64,000 bases of DNA from Gemmatimonadaceae bacterium (GTDB taxonomy: Bacteria; Gemmatimonadota; Gemmatimonadetes; Gemmatimonadales; Gemmatimonadaceae): assembly GCA_035633115.1 (NCBI GenBank), contig DASQFN010000111.1, positions 116,311 through 180,310 on the forward strand, in the 5' to 3' direction. The notes under the pieces were generated by a model. That model had not been told where the DNA came from. It searched no databases and saw nothing but the letters and a program-made list of their open reading frames with translations. The number at the start of each line of letters is the position of its first letter. The stretch's first letter is position 1. The position numbers and the translations under genes are program-made. Positions 25,158 through 32,726 of the stretch are shown here, one piece after another.

Positions 25158-26447
25158 TTGGAAATCGTGACCGTTTCCGATGCGCACCGCGCCATCGACG
25201 CCGTGTGGAGAATCGAGTCCGCGAAGCTCATCGCGGGTCTCACGCGGATCGTGCACGACGTTGGTCTCGCCGAGGACCTCGCTCAGGACGCACTCGTCGC
25301 TGCCCTCGAGAAATGGCCCGCCTCTGGCGTTCCCGACAACCCCGGCGCCTGGCTCATGGCGACGGCGAAGCACCGCGCGATCGATGCGCTGCGCCGGAAC
25401 AAGTTGCTCGACAGGAAGCACGAACAGATCGGCGTTGAGCTCGAGGCTGAGCAGGCGATGGGGGTGCCCGACCTCGACGCCGCGATCGACGATAACGTCG
25501 GCGACGATCTCATCCGTCTCGTTTTCATATCGTGTCATCCGATTCTCTCGACCGAGGCCCGTGCTGCGCTCACGCTGCGTTTGCTCGGCGGCCTCACCAC
25601 CGATGAGATCGCGCGTGCATTCCTCGTCCCCGAGCCGACAATCGCGCAACGAATCGTTCGCGCCAAGCGGACGCTTTCCGATGCACAGGTTCCCTTCGAG
25701 GTCCCGCGTGGCGGGGAGCTCGATGCGCGTCTCTCCTCGGTGCTGGAGGTTGTGTATCGCATTTTCAACGAGGGATACTCGGCGACCGCGGGTGACGACT
25801 GGATGCGCCCCGCGCTCTGCGAGGACGCGTTACGACTCGGGCGCATACTAGCCGGGCTCGCGCCGCTGGAGCCGGAGGTGCATGGGCTCGTTGCGCTGAT
25901 GGAGATTCAGGCGTCGCGGATCCGCGCGCGCACCGGGCGGAGGGGAGAACCCATACTGCTGCTCGATCAGGATCGAGCGCGTTGGGACTACGTGCTCATT
26001 GGGCGCGGACTTGCCGCGCTCGAGCGAGCGGAGATTCTGGGCGGCAGGCTCGGGCCGTATGGATTGCAGGCGGCGATCGCCGCCTGTCACGCGCGAGCCA
26101 GAAAGGCGGACGAAACCGATTGGGAACGGATCGCATCCCTGTACGATGAGCTTCTGAGGCTCACTCCATCGCCTGTGATCGAGCTCAACCGGGCGATGGC
26201 GGTGGCGATGGCGTTCGGCCCGGCGGCGGGACTCGAGCTCGTGGAGCCGCTCGAGTCGGAGCCCTCACTCAGGAAATACCATTTACTGCCCAGCGTGCGG
26301 GGAGATCTCCTGTCGAAGCTCGGGAGGCTGGATGAGGCGCGCAAGGAATTCGAGCGCGCTGCATCGCTCACGCGAAATGAGCGTAAGCGTGAGCTTCTGC
26401 TCGAGAGGGCGCGTGCGTGCGGCTTGGCGGATGTTCCCGCCGCATGA
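25158..26447 (+). CDS. ECF42/SigJ-like RNA polymerase sigma factor with C-terminal TPR-like domain
   Basis: About 429 residues. The frame opens at a TTG (25158); a GTG at 25167 giving MTVSDAHRAIDAVWRIES is an equally good start. Region 2 covers about 10-75 (LIAGLTRIVHDVGLAEDLAQDALVAALEKW, then PGAWLMATAKHRAIDALRR). Region 4 lies near 130-185 (LTLRLLGGLTTDEIARAFLVPEPTIAQRIVRAKRTL). The rest (190-429) is the DUF6596/SnoaL-free extension of ECF42 factors, with YRIFNEGYSA and a helical repeat region. ECF42 factors are usually regulated through this extension rather than by an anti-sigma factor. The normal DGPF partner is 3.4 kb upstream. Its stop overlaps the CPXCG gene start by 4 bp. Confidence 0.95.
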   Translation: MEIVTVSDAHRAIDAVWRIESAKLIAGLTRIVHDVGLAEDLAQDALVAALEKWPASGVPDNPGAWLMATAKHRAIDALRRNKLLDRKHEQIGVELEAEQAMGVPDLDAAIDDNVGDDLIRLVFISCHPILSTEARAALTLRLLGGLTTDEIARAFLVPEPTIAQRIVRAKRTLSDAQVPFEVPRGGELDARLSSVLEVVYRIFNEGYSATAGDDWMRPALCEDALRLGRILAGLAPLEPEVHGLVALMEIQASRIRARTGRRGEPILLLDQDRARWDYVLIGRGLAALERAEILGGRLGPYGLQAAIAACHARARKADETDWERIASLYDELLRLTPSPVIELNRAMAVAMAFGPAAGLELVEPLESEPSLRKYHLLPSVRGDLLSKLGRLDEARKEFERAASLTRNERKRELLLERARACGLADVPAA

Positions 26448-26695
26448 GCAACAACGGGCAGAATGGCGATTCGGACCTCGATGCCGATTTTCCTCTCGGA
26501 GATGGCACCGTGGATACGACGGCCGATGTCGTCTGTCCTTACTGCGGCGAGACTGTGACGATCGCCGTCGATCCCGGCGGCGGCCCCGTGCAGGAGTACG
26601 TCGAGGACTGCGAGGTCTGCTGTAATCCATGGGCGGTGAAGGTGCGGTTCGTCGATGGAGTGCCGGAGGTTCTTATCGCTCCCGTCGACGAGTGA
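26444..26695 (+). CDS. CPXCG-motif Cys-rich small protein
   Basis: An 83-residue protein coupled to the sigma factor by a 4-bp overlap. The CPXCG family hallmark is present: VVCPYCGETVTIAVDPGGG, then EYVEDCEVCCNPW, giving a likely four-Cys zinc site (CPYC and CEVC). The first 25 residues are acidic and probably flexible (NNGQNGDSDLDADFPLGDG). The family (PF14255) is small, widespread and of unknown function. Linkage to the sigma factor suggests a transcription or stress role, which is inferred only. Confidence 0.93.
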   Translation: MSNNGQNGDSDLDADFPLGDGTVDTTADVVCPYCGETVTIAVDPGGGPVQEYVEDCEVCCNPWAVKVRFVDGVPEVLIAPVDE

Positions 26696-26718
26696 GGGTC
26701 TTCCTCTAAAACACCGGG

Positions 26719-27657
26719 TTATGCGGCCGCCGTCGATCTCTCGAGTCCCGGCATGGTAAAGCCGGCATGCACGAGATCCTCGAGCAGTGAAGTGTTCTGT
26801 TCTGCCGAAAGCTCGACGAGCGGGGGACGTACGACCGCCCAGTCCGCATCGCCGGTGTAGCTGGCGATCGCGGCTTTGAGCGCGGGGATCATTGGATATT
26901 TCGCGAAGACACCACGAATCTCATTGAGCGCCGACTGCTGTTCGTCTGCATCGGCCGCCTGCCATGTGGCGAAGAGCCGCGCAATGGCGGCCGGGTTCAC
27001 ATTCGCCGTGGCGCTGATGCAGCCCGCTCCCCCATTCCGTAGCCCCTGGAGCAGGAAGGTCTCGCTTCCCGGAAAGACGTCGAAAGCTTGCTTGCCGAAG
27101 TTGTCGAGATACGCCTTCGTGTTGCTCCAATCGCCCGAGGAATCCTTGACGCCCGCGATGATCTCCGGATACGCCTCGAGCAGTCGCTCGATCAATGGAA
27201 CCGTGATCGCGACCTGTGAAACCGGCGGGATGTTATAGAGGTAGATGCGCAGGCGATTGTCGCCGACGCGCTCGATCACCTCGGCGAAGCTTCGGAAGAG
27301 TCCCTCCTCGCTCACGCCTTTGTAGTAGAACGGTGGGAGCATCAGCACTCCCGCGCAGCCGACTTTCGTCGCATGTGCCGTGAGCCGAACCGAGTCCGTC
27401 AGCGCGCAACAACCGGTGCCCGGCATCATGCGCGCCGGGTCCACTTCGCTGTCAACGAGTCGGTCGAGGAGCTCGATTTTCTCGTCGACCGCCAGCGAAT
27501 TCGCCTCGGAATTCGTCCCGAATACAGCCAGGCCGACATTCTGCGACAGCAGCCAGCGGCAATGCCTGGCCAACCGCTCCGGATCGGGGGAAAGATCCGC
27601 GTTGAAAGGGGTGACGACCGGTGCCAGGACGCCCGTGATGCGCGCTCTTGTGTTCAC
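26719..27657 (-). CDS. Dihydrodipicolinate synthase / N-acetylneuraminate lyase family aldolase
   Basis: About 312 residues from the GTG at 27657, where the family-typical VLAPVVTPFNADLSPDPERL begins after a short leader. The frame is open to 27747, but that part crosses the arsR promoter and is not conserved. It is a TIM-barrel class I aldolase: GTNSEANSLAVDEKIEL is the substrate carboxylate loop, YLYNIPP carries the catalytic Tyr, and IAGVKDSSGDWSN carries the Schiff-base Lys. Later SETFLLQGLRNGGAGCISATAN matches the conserved GxGxIS region. Members act on pyruvate with an aldehyde. DapA itself cannot be distinguished from related keto-acid aldolases, and no lysine genes are nearby. It is convergent with the CPXCG gene. 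Confidence 0.88.
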   Translation of the reverse strand: MNTRARITGVLAPVVTPFNADLSPDPERLARHCRWLLSQNVGLAVFGTNSEANSLAVDEKIELLDRLVDSEVDPARMMPGTGCCALTDSVRLTAHATKVGCAGVLMLPPFYYKGVSEEGLFRSFAEVIERVGDNRLRIYLYNIPPVSQVAITVPLIERLLEAYPEIIAGVKDSSGDWSNTKAYLDNFGKQAFDVFPGSETFLLQGLRNGGAGCISATANVNPAAIARLFATWQAADADEQQSALNEIRGVFAKYPMIPALKAAIASYTGDADWAVVRPPLVELSAEQNTSLLEDLVHAGFTMPGLERSTAAA

Positions 27658-27737
27658 GCTCTGCTTTCGATCATCTATGGGCTCGTAACCATCTGTGGTG
27701 GAAATATTCGGTGAGGACTGATCAACTGCGCAAGCGG

Positions 27738-27777
27738 TTGACAGCATTTGCCGTCTGGTGTATTATACCATATGGTT
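27738..27777 (+). promoter_or_regulatory. Consensus-like promoter with palindromic operator at the arsR start
   Basis: TTGACA (27738-27743), 17 bp, TATTAT (27761-27766). The ATG at 27772 lies 5 nt after the -10 box, so transcription probably starts at or very near the start codon. The palindrome ACCATATGGT (27768-27777) covers the start codon and resembles operators of SdpR-like ArsR regulators. The aldolase gene reads the other way on the opposite strand. Confidence 0.85.
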
Positions 27778-28152
27778 AAATACGCTACGGGCGATCGGCG
27801 GCTCTCAGTGGAACGACTGAACCTCGCGTTCGGCGCTCTAGCCGATCCGACACGGCGGGCGATCCTCTCCGGGCTTGCTTCCGGCGAAGCTTCTGTGTCC
27901 GATCTGGCGAGACCGTTCAAAATGAGCCTTCCTGCCGTCTCGAAGCATCTCAAGGTCCTGCAGCGCGCGGGGCTCGTCACGCAGGGGCGCGAGGCGCAGT
28001 GGCGGCCGTGCCGGCTCGAGGCCGCACCGCTGAAGGAGGTCGCCGACTGGGTGGAGCGTTATCGCGTTTACTGGGAGCAGAGCTTCGACAGTCTCGAAGA
28101 CTATCTACTGAACGTCCAATCAAAGGAGAAGAAACGTGGCCGAAAGAAATAG
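27772..28152 (+). CDS. ArsR-family winged-helix repressor
   Basis: A 126-residue protein from the ATG at 27772. The winged helix runs about 12-85: LNLAFGALADPTRRAILSGLA, GEASVSDLARPF, then the recognition helix SLPAVSKHLKVLQRAGLVTQ and the wing GREAQWRPCRLE. There are no metal-binding ELCVC-type Cys residues, so it belongs to the SdpR-like, non-metal branch. It overlaps the SRPBCC gene by 17 bp. ArsR-SRPBCC pairs are common. The partner is a lipid- or hydrophobe-binding protein and its ligand may relieve repression, which is inferred. Its promoter contains a palindrome that it probably binds. Confidence 0.93.
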   Translation: MVKYATGDRRLSVERLNLAFGALADPTRRAILSGLASGEASVSDLARPFKMSLPAVSKHLKVLQRAGLVTQGREAQWRPCRLEAAPLKEVADWVERYRVYWEQSFDSLEDYLLNVQSKEKKRGRKK

Positions 28153-28606
28153 CGACACAGTGACAGCGAACGATCGAGAGCTCGTCATCACCCGCGTGTT
28201 CGATGCGCCACGCGATCTCGTGTGGAAGGCCTGGACGGAGCCTGAGCGAATCAAGCAGTGGTCGGCTCCGAAGGGCTTCACGATTCCCGTGGCCGAGGGT
28301 GAGCTCAGGCCCGGTGGCGCGTGGAAGTCCTGCATGCGGAAGCCTGACGGGACTGACTTATGGCTTGCCGGCGTGTATCGCGAGATAGAGGAGCCGAAGC
28401 GGCTCGTGTTCACGCACGCGTGGCTGGATGAGCACGGGGATCCCGGCCCGGAAACTGTCGTCACGGTGACTCTCGTCGAGCGCGGGGGGAAAACGGAGAT
28501 GACGTTCCGTCAATCCGGTTTCGATTCAGCGGATTCGCGCGACGGTCACGCCGGCGGCTGGAACGAATGCTTCGATCGGCTGGACGAGCTGCTCGCGCGC
28601 AGGTAA
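28136..28606 (+). CDS. SRPBCC / AHSA1-domain protein
   Basis: A 156-residue protein starting at a GTG (28136) inside the arsR 3' end, with AAAGGAG upstream. The domain starts LVITRVFDAPRDLVWKAWTEPERIKQWSAP, the typical AHSA1/START-fold entry with the conserved R-x-F-x-A-P and W-T-x-P-E-x-I-x-x-W. Further strands are GGAWKSCMRKPDG, LVFTHAWLDEHGDPGPETVVTV and GWNECFDRLDELLA. It is probably a hydrophobic-ligand-binding partner or enzyme under ArsR control. No substrate is known. Confidence 0.93.
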   Translation: MAERNSDTVTANDRELVITRVFDAPRDLVWKAWTEPERIKQWSAPKGFTIPVAEGELRPGGAWKSCMRKPDGTDLWLAGVYREIEEPKRLVFTHAWLDEHGDPGPETVVTVTLVERGGKTEMTFRQSGFDSADSRDGHAGGWNECFDRLDELLARR

Positions 28607-28635
28607 TCGTCGCGGACCCGGACGTCTGACCTCAG

Positions 28636-28665
28636 GTGCCTAATGGCAACATTGCCATTAGGCAC
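28636..28665. promoter_or_regulatory. Perfect 14-bp-arm inverted repeat
   Basis: GTGCCTAATGGCAA, two bases, TTGCCATTAGGCAC. Arms are perfect. As RNA it would form a strong short-loop hairpin, but no T-run follows. Each arm also contains TGCC..GGCA. It lies between the SRPBCC and Zn-UBP genes, both on the plus strand, so it may be a terminator without a U-tract or an operator for the downstream gene. Confidence 0.8.
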
Positions 28666-28735
28666 GCGAGAAAAGGGTGCGGAGCGGCGCGAATAGTGCG
28701 GCAATTCGTTCCGTCCCGCGCTGACGCAGAACACC

Positions 28736-29014
28736 ATGACAAACTGCATCCACCTCGATTCGATTCGTCCCGTTCAGCCGCGAACGCCGCAGGGTTGCGA
28801 GGAATGTCTCAAGACGGGGTTGACCTGGGTTCACCTTCGCCTCTGCATGACCTGTGGCCACGTCGGATGCTGCGATAATTCTCAGGGCAGGCACGCCACG
28901 GCGCATTTTCACGCGAGCGCCCACCCGATCATTCGGAGCTTCGAGCCGGGGGAAGACTGGGCGTGGTGCTACGTGGACGAGCTGTTCATCGAGCCCGCAC
29001 CCATGCCTGCCTAA
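28736..29014 (+). CDS. UBP-type zinc finger domain protein
   Basis: A 92-residue protein consisting of one Zn-UBP domain. Metal ligands are visible as CIHLDS near the start, CEECLKTG, LRLCMTCGHVGCCDNSQ and RHATAHFHASAHPIIRS. The layout C-x-H, C-x2-C, C-x2-C, C, H-x3-H matches bacterial members of the family. In eukaryotes the fold binds the ubiquitin C-terminus; the bacterial target is unknown. It ends EDWAWCYVDELF, also typical. A small perfect inverted repeat 70 bp upstream may be its control site. Confidence 0.93.
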   Translation: MTNCIHLDSIRPVQPRTPQGCEECLKTGLTWVHLRLCMTCGHVGCCDNSQGRHATAHFHASAHPIIRSFEPGEDWAWCYVDELFIEPAPMPA

Positions 29015-29083
29015 CAAACCCGCCACCTCGCTTCCGCCGATCAACCAGACTGAAGGCGCAGGCGCTCCGGAAGGGTGTTTGAC

Positions 29084-29109
29084 GACGGCGCGGATCGCGC
29101 GGCGCCGTC
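29084..29109. terminator. Possible bidirectional terminator hairpin between convergent genes
   Basis: GACGGCGC (29084-29091) pairs with GCGCCGTC (29102-29109), an 8-bp GC stem with a 10-nt loop, between the convergent Zn-UBP and TonB-receptor genes. No T-run on either strand, so termination function is uncertain. Confidence 0.4.
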
Positions 29110-29126
29110 GCGGTCCCGCAAGTACT

Positions 29127-31265
29127 CTAAAATCCCGTCGTGACTGAGAACCGGAGCGTTCGCGGAGCACCCGGGCTGATGTTGTTATTGTTGTTTGCCG
29201 TGGGGTAGTAGCGCGCGTTGAACACGTTCTCGACGTTGATCTGCGCGCGCAGGTTGCGACCGAAAGCATAGTAAGCCGCGCCGTCGAGCTTCGTAAACGC
29301 GGGCAGCGTAACCGTGTTGTCGATTGCCGCGAACGATTTGCTCTGGTGAATGATTCCGGCGCCGAGTGCCACGCGGTCGGTCAGTCTCACGCGGTTCCAC
29401 AGCGACGTCGCGGCTCGCGGAACGAGTGGTACCCGCGCTCCGCGTGGCGCAGCGGTCGTAGCGCTGCTGATGAACGCGTTCTGCCAGGAGTACCCGCCTG
29501 CGACTTCCCAGGCCTGTGTAAGCTCACCACGCAAGTCGAGCTCGAATCCATTCGTCCGCTGGCTACCCGTCTGAAGTATCCGCGCCGGGTCCGTGGGATC
29601 GTTCGCCCGAGTGTTGTCGCGATCGAGGCGATATGCTGCGGCTGAGAATGCGAGGCGATCGCTCACGTCCCATTTCAGGCCGGTCTCATAATTGACGAAG
29701 CGCTCCGGCTCGAGCGCCCGCGTCACCTCTGTGAGCGCCGAGAACTGATCACCCGAGCTCGGGAGGTACGAAACGCTGGCGGAGCTGTACAGTGAGATTG
29801 GCGCACGAGGCTTGTAAACAAGTCCGACGCGCGGGGAGATCATCCCGTCCTGACGGCTGAGCGAGCTGTCATCGCGGTTGTTCTGAAAGTCGATGTCGAA
29901 GCTCTCGTATCTGAGTCCTGCGACAATCTGCCATCGCTGCGAGAGGCGTATCTGATCCTGTCCATAGAGTGACAGAACGGTATTGTCGACGTGATTGTCG
30001 GCGTCGGTCGCGCTCTGCCTGAACTCCAGCGGCGCGGATATTGTCGGGCTCGATACGGGCATCGACGTCGCCGTTGCCGTGCCGTTGAAGTATCCCGTGC
30101 GCCGGAAATTGTCGGTCGATTGCCTTCCTGCCTCGGCACCGAGCACCATCGTGTGGTTGATGCGGCCCGTGAACACCGGCAGCACCGCGTCGGCCTGCGT
30201 GAAGAAATTTCTACGCGTCGTCGCATTGTCGTACGCCGAGATGCTGACCGTGGTGCCGGTCGCACTCACTGCGCCGGGGAAAACGTTGCTGTAGAACTTG
30301 TCGTACCCGGCGAACCGAGTCCGGCTCGTGAGGATCACGCCGGCCGGCGCTTGATGCGTGATCGTAGCGGTTGCAGCGTTTACTCTGGCGTCCGAGTGGC
30401 TCGCCCGCGGGTCTCCGAAGAACGTCGAGCGGTTTGCCTCGAAAGGGCGACCCTCGAACGACGGAATTCCGCGATCCGCCGTCCGATGATCCTGGAAATG
30501 CTCGTATCCGACGGCGACACTCGTGTTCGGTCCGCTGAAACTGAGCGTGGGATTCACTCCGTAGCGCTCGAGATCGACGCCGTTCCGAAACGACCGGGAT
30601 GACTGATACATGCTCGTCAGGCGGGTAGCCATCGAGGGGGACAACGCCTGGCCGAGATCGGCCGAGAAGCGCCTGTGGTCGTACGCTCCGACTTCGGCGC
30701 TCACGTCCCGCACCGTGTTGAAGTCGGCCTGCTTCATCACACGGTTGATGACTCCGCCGCCGCCGCCTCGTCCGAAGATCATCGCATTCGGGCCCTTCAG
30801 CGCTTCGACGCTCTCGACGTTGAAGATGTCGCGGAAGTACTGGACGTCGTCACGCACACCGTCGACGTAGAAATCCGCGGTGGAGCTGTTGCCGCGCAGT
30901 ATCATCTGGTCGCGGTTTCCCTCGCCCTGTCCCGCCGTGATTCCGGGGATATAGCGCGCGACGTCCGCCAGACTCTGCATGCCGCCGTCGCGGATCATCT
31001 GGCTCGAGACGACCGACACCGACTGCGGCACGTCGCGAAGAAGCACGGGAGACTTGAGCCCCGACCTGTTGAGTCCCGGGACGTATCTGCCTCGCGTCGC
31101 CCTTACCGCGACCGGCTCGAGTTTCTGCGCGCGTCCGGTGTCGGCGGGAGTGACTTCCGGGGGCGCGGTACTATCGGCGGGGTTTTTGGGGGTCTCCTGC
31201 GCTGCAGCGGCGGCGGCGAAGGAGACAGTCAATACCAGGCAGGCGACTGAAGCGGTCAATCTCAT
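29127..31265 (-). CDS. TonB-dependent siderophore receptor
   Basis: A 712-residue outer-membrane protein. The signal peptide is about 1-22 (RLTASVACLVLTVSFAAAAAA). A Thr/Pro-rich linker with the TonB-box-like LEPVAVRATR (about 50-60) is followed by the plug domain, about 70-190 (DVPQSVSVVSSQMIRDGG, DVARYIPGI, EGNRDQMILRGNSS, FYVDGVRDDVQYFRDIFNVE, GPNAMIFGRGGGGG). The rest is a 22-strand-type barrel ending APRTLRFSVTTGF with the usual terminal Phe. The plug pattern is typical of ferric-siderophore or catecholate receptors. The substrate is not determined, and there is no siderophore gene nearby. A perfect 11-bp hairpin lies just upstream of its start. Confidence 0.95.
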   Translation of the reverse strand: MRLTASVACLVLTVSFAAAAAAQETPKNPADSTAPPEVTPADTGRAQKLEPVAVRATRGRYVPGLNRSGLKSPVLLRDVPQSVSVVSSQMIRDGGMQSLADVARYIPGITAGQGEGNRDQMILRGNSSTADFYVDGVRDDVQYFRDIFNVESVEALKGPNAMIFGRGGGGGVINRVMKQADFNTVRDVSAEVGAYDHRRFSADLGQALSPSMATRLTSMYQSSRSFRNGVDLERYGVNPTLSFSGPNTSVAVGYEHFQDHRTADRGIPSFEGRPFEANRSTFFGDPRASHSDARVNAATATITHQAPAGVILTSRTRFAGYDKFYSNVFPGAVSATGTTVSISAYDNATTRRNFFTQADAVLPVFTGRINHTMVLGAEAGRQSTDNFRRTGYFNGTATATSMPVSSPTISAPLEFRQSATDADNHVDNTVLSLYGQDQIRLSQRWQIVAGLRYESFDIDFQNNRDDSSLSRQDGMISPRVGLVYKPRAPISLYSSASVSYLPSSGDQFSALTEVTRALEPERFVNYETGLKWDVSDRLAFSAAAYRLDRDNTRANDPTDPARILQTGSQRTNGFELDLRGELTQAWEVAGGYSWQNAFISSATTAAPRGARVPLVPRAATSLWNRVRLTDRVALGAGIIHQSKSFAAIDNTVTLPAFTKLDGAAYYAFGRNLRAQINVENVFNARYYPTANNNNNISPGAPRTLRFSVTTGF

Positions 31266-31282
31266 TTCTGAAGGGCTCGTTG

Positions 31283-31313
31283 GCGAATCCCGAGCGCATC
31301 TTTCGGGATTCGC
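31283..31313. promoter_or_regulatory. Perfect 11-bp inverted repeat upstream of the TonB receptor gene
   Basis: GCGAATCCCGA (31283-31293) and TCGGGATTCGC (31303-31313), 9-nt spacer, sit 18 bp upstream of the receptor start and 45 bp beyond the stop of the S41 gene. No U-tract follows in the minus-strand transcript, so this is more likely an operator or leader hairpin than a simple terminator. It does not look like a Fur box. Confidence 0.72.
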
Positions 31314-31357
31314 GCAACGTAAGGATCGACGCGGTCGAGGTCAAGTTGACCGCTCGG

Positions 31358-32686
31358 CTATCTGAGAGAAGCGCGCCCCACGAGCCGCTCGAGCACTGGA
31401 TCCCTGTTCGCGAAATACTGGCTCGAGCTGAGCTCGATTTTCAAGTCAGGCTCGATCCACTCGCGTTTGTCGCCGGGGATGTTCTCGTGGTACCGATTCG
31501 AGATGCTCACCATCGCGCCGCTCCACGGCAACGCGAGGTTGTTTTCTTCGCCCACGAAGTTTGGCTTCGAGCTGCTCGGCTCGCCGACGAATACGGCGCG
31601 TGTGCGCCGGTCGAGCTGCGCGATGAAGTTCTGCGCCGCGGAGAACGTGTTGCGGCCAGTGAGCACGTAAAGCTTTCCCGACGGAACGTCTCGCTCCCAT
31701 GTAGTGAGCGCGTCGATGATGGGCGGATACAGGTACGAGTTGCCGCCGTTGTTGTGCCTGACATCGAGAATCACGCGGCTTGGCCGCTTAGCGGTAAGCT
31801 CCTGCTTGAGCGCCGCGCCTGACTGACTGAGTGGTTCCGTGTCGCCATCCCTCACCTGGTTGAACTGTACGTAAAATGCTCCGTCGGAGAGAGAACTCAT
31901 CCAGAAATTCTTTTCCACTTGCCGCAACCAGATCGGTGGCGCAGGAGCTCCCGGAAGCCTGGACGCCATGAGCTTAGGCACTCCCTGCATCCTTGGCGGA
32001 GGTCCGCTTGCGAACTTCAGCTTGTGCAGGCGTCCCGCACGATCACGAAGCGTGACCGGAATGCTGTCGGATGTTACTCCATCGGCAACCGATTCGATCA
32101 CGCCGCGGAGATTGAGGAAAGGCGGTCCGATCCAGCGATAGCCGAAACGATTGTCGGCGCTGATTGCGGGCTTCATCCGCTCGAGGATGACCGCCGACGA
32201 GGTGTTGCCGATCGATATCAGCTTGCTGCCGATCCATCCCTCGTGGCCGGCGCTGGCGTCGATGACGAAAAGCCCGTCCGAGAACAGATAGAAGCGGAGT
32301 GGAATCACGCTTCCGCGAACGCGCTCGGCGCCGAGGGGCAGGACGTACGTGTGACCGTCGCCGACGTGCGCGGCGAGCCGCTGCATCTCGAAAAGCACAC
32401 GCTCGTCGCTGAACCTCGGAACGTTCCGCGAGAGATCCGCCGCCGCTTTGACCAACGACGCAGGAAGCGGCTTCGATTTGTAGATGTAGTGCTGTTTCCG
32501 GAGCTGTTCAAGCCAGAACGCGATGTCGTACCTCCACCCATTCACCCTGTCGGCCGGAACAAGTGGGGCGCCGGGAGTTCGCGTCTTCGGCGTCTGGCTC
32601 ATCAACAGGGCCGGAACAATCAGGATAGCGGAAGCGGTGATGGTGAACACCGCGCGGGGCAGGGAAGCTGGTGCGAGTAGCCTCAT
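31358..32686 (-). CDS. Exported S41-family peptidase
   Basis: A 442-residue protein. The signal peptide or anchor is about 1-30 (AVFTITASAILIVPALLMSQ). The N-terminal helical region (about 60-110) includes RYDIAFWLEQLRKQHY, then GHTYVLPLG. A middle part is a non-canonical insert in place of a clear PDZ domain (FVIDASAGHEGWIGSKLISI, a PDZ-like peptide-binding strand). The catalytic half has VILDVRHNNGGNSYL and TGRNTFSAAQNFIAQ, with Ser in NTFSAA at the usual nucleophile position, followed by GEPSSSKPNFVGE. This fits C-terminal-processing-protease-like S41 enzymes that lack a carboxy-terminal Lys motif. It is upstream of, and same strand as, the TonB receptor. Confidence 0.87.
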   Translation of the reverse strand: MRLLAPASLPRAVFTITASAILIVPALLMSQTPKTRTPGAPLVPADRVNGWRYDIAFWLEQLRKQHYIYKSKPLPASLVKAAADLSRNVPRFSDERVLFEMQRLAAHVGDGHTYVLPLGAERVRGSVIPLRFYLFSDGLFVIDASAGHEGWIGSKLISIGNTSSAVILERMKPAISADNRFGYRWIGPPFLNLRGVIESVADGVTSDSIPVTLRDRAGRLHKLKFASGPPPRMQGVPKLMASRLPGAPAPPIWLRQVEKNFWMSSLSDGAFYVQFNQVRDGDTEPLSQSGAALKQELTAKRPSRVILDVRHNNGGNSYLYPPIIDALTTWERDVPSGKLYVLTGRNTFSAAQNFIAQLDRRTRAVFVGEPSSSKPNFVGEENNLALPWSGAMVSISNRYHENIPGDKREWIEPDLKIELSSSQYFANRDPVLERLVGRASLR

Positions 32687-32726
32687 AGGTAATCGTCCTT
32701 CCTCTTGTGGCGAGGGTCCGATTTAC

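Noticed and set aside
27658..27747. Longer start for the dihydrodipicolinate-synthase-like gene
   Set aside because: The added residues are not family-like and would run through the arsR promoter.
31283..31313. A Fur box in front of the siderophore receptor
   Set aside because: The arms are GC-rich and do not match the A/T-rich 19-bp Fur consensus.
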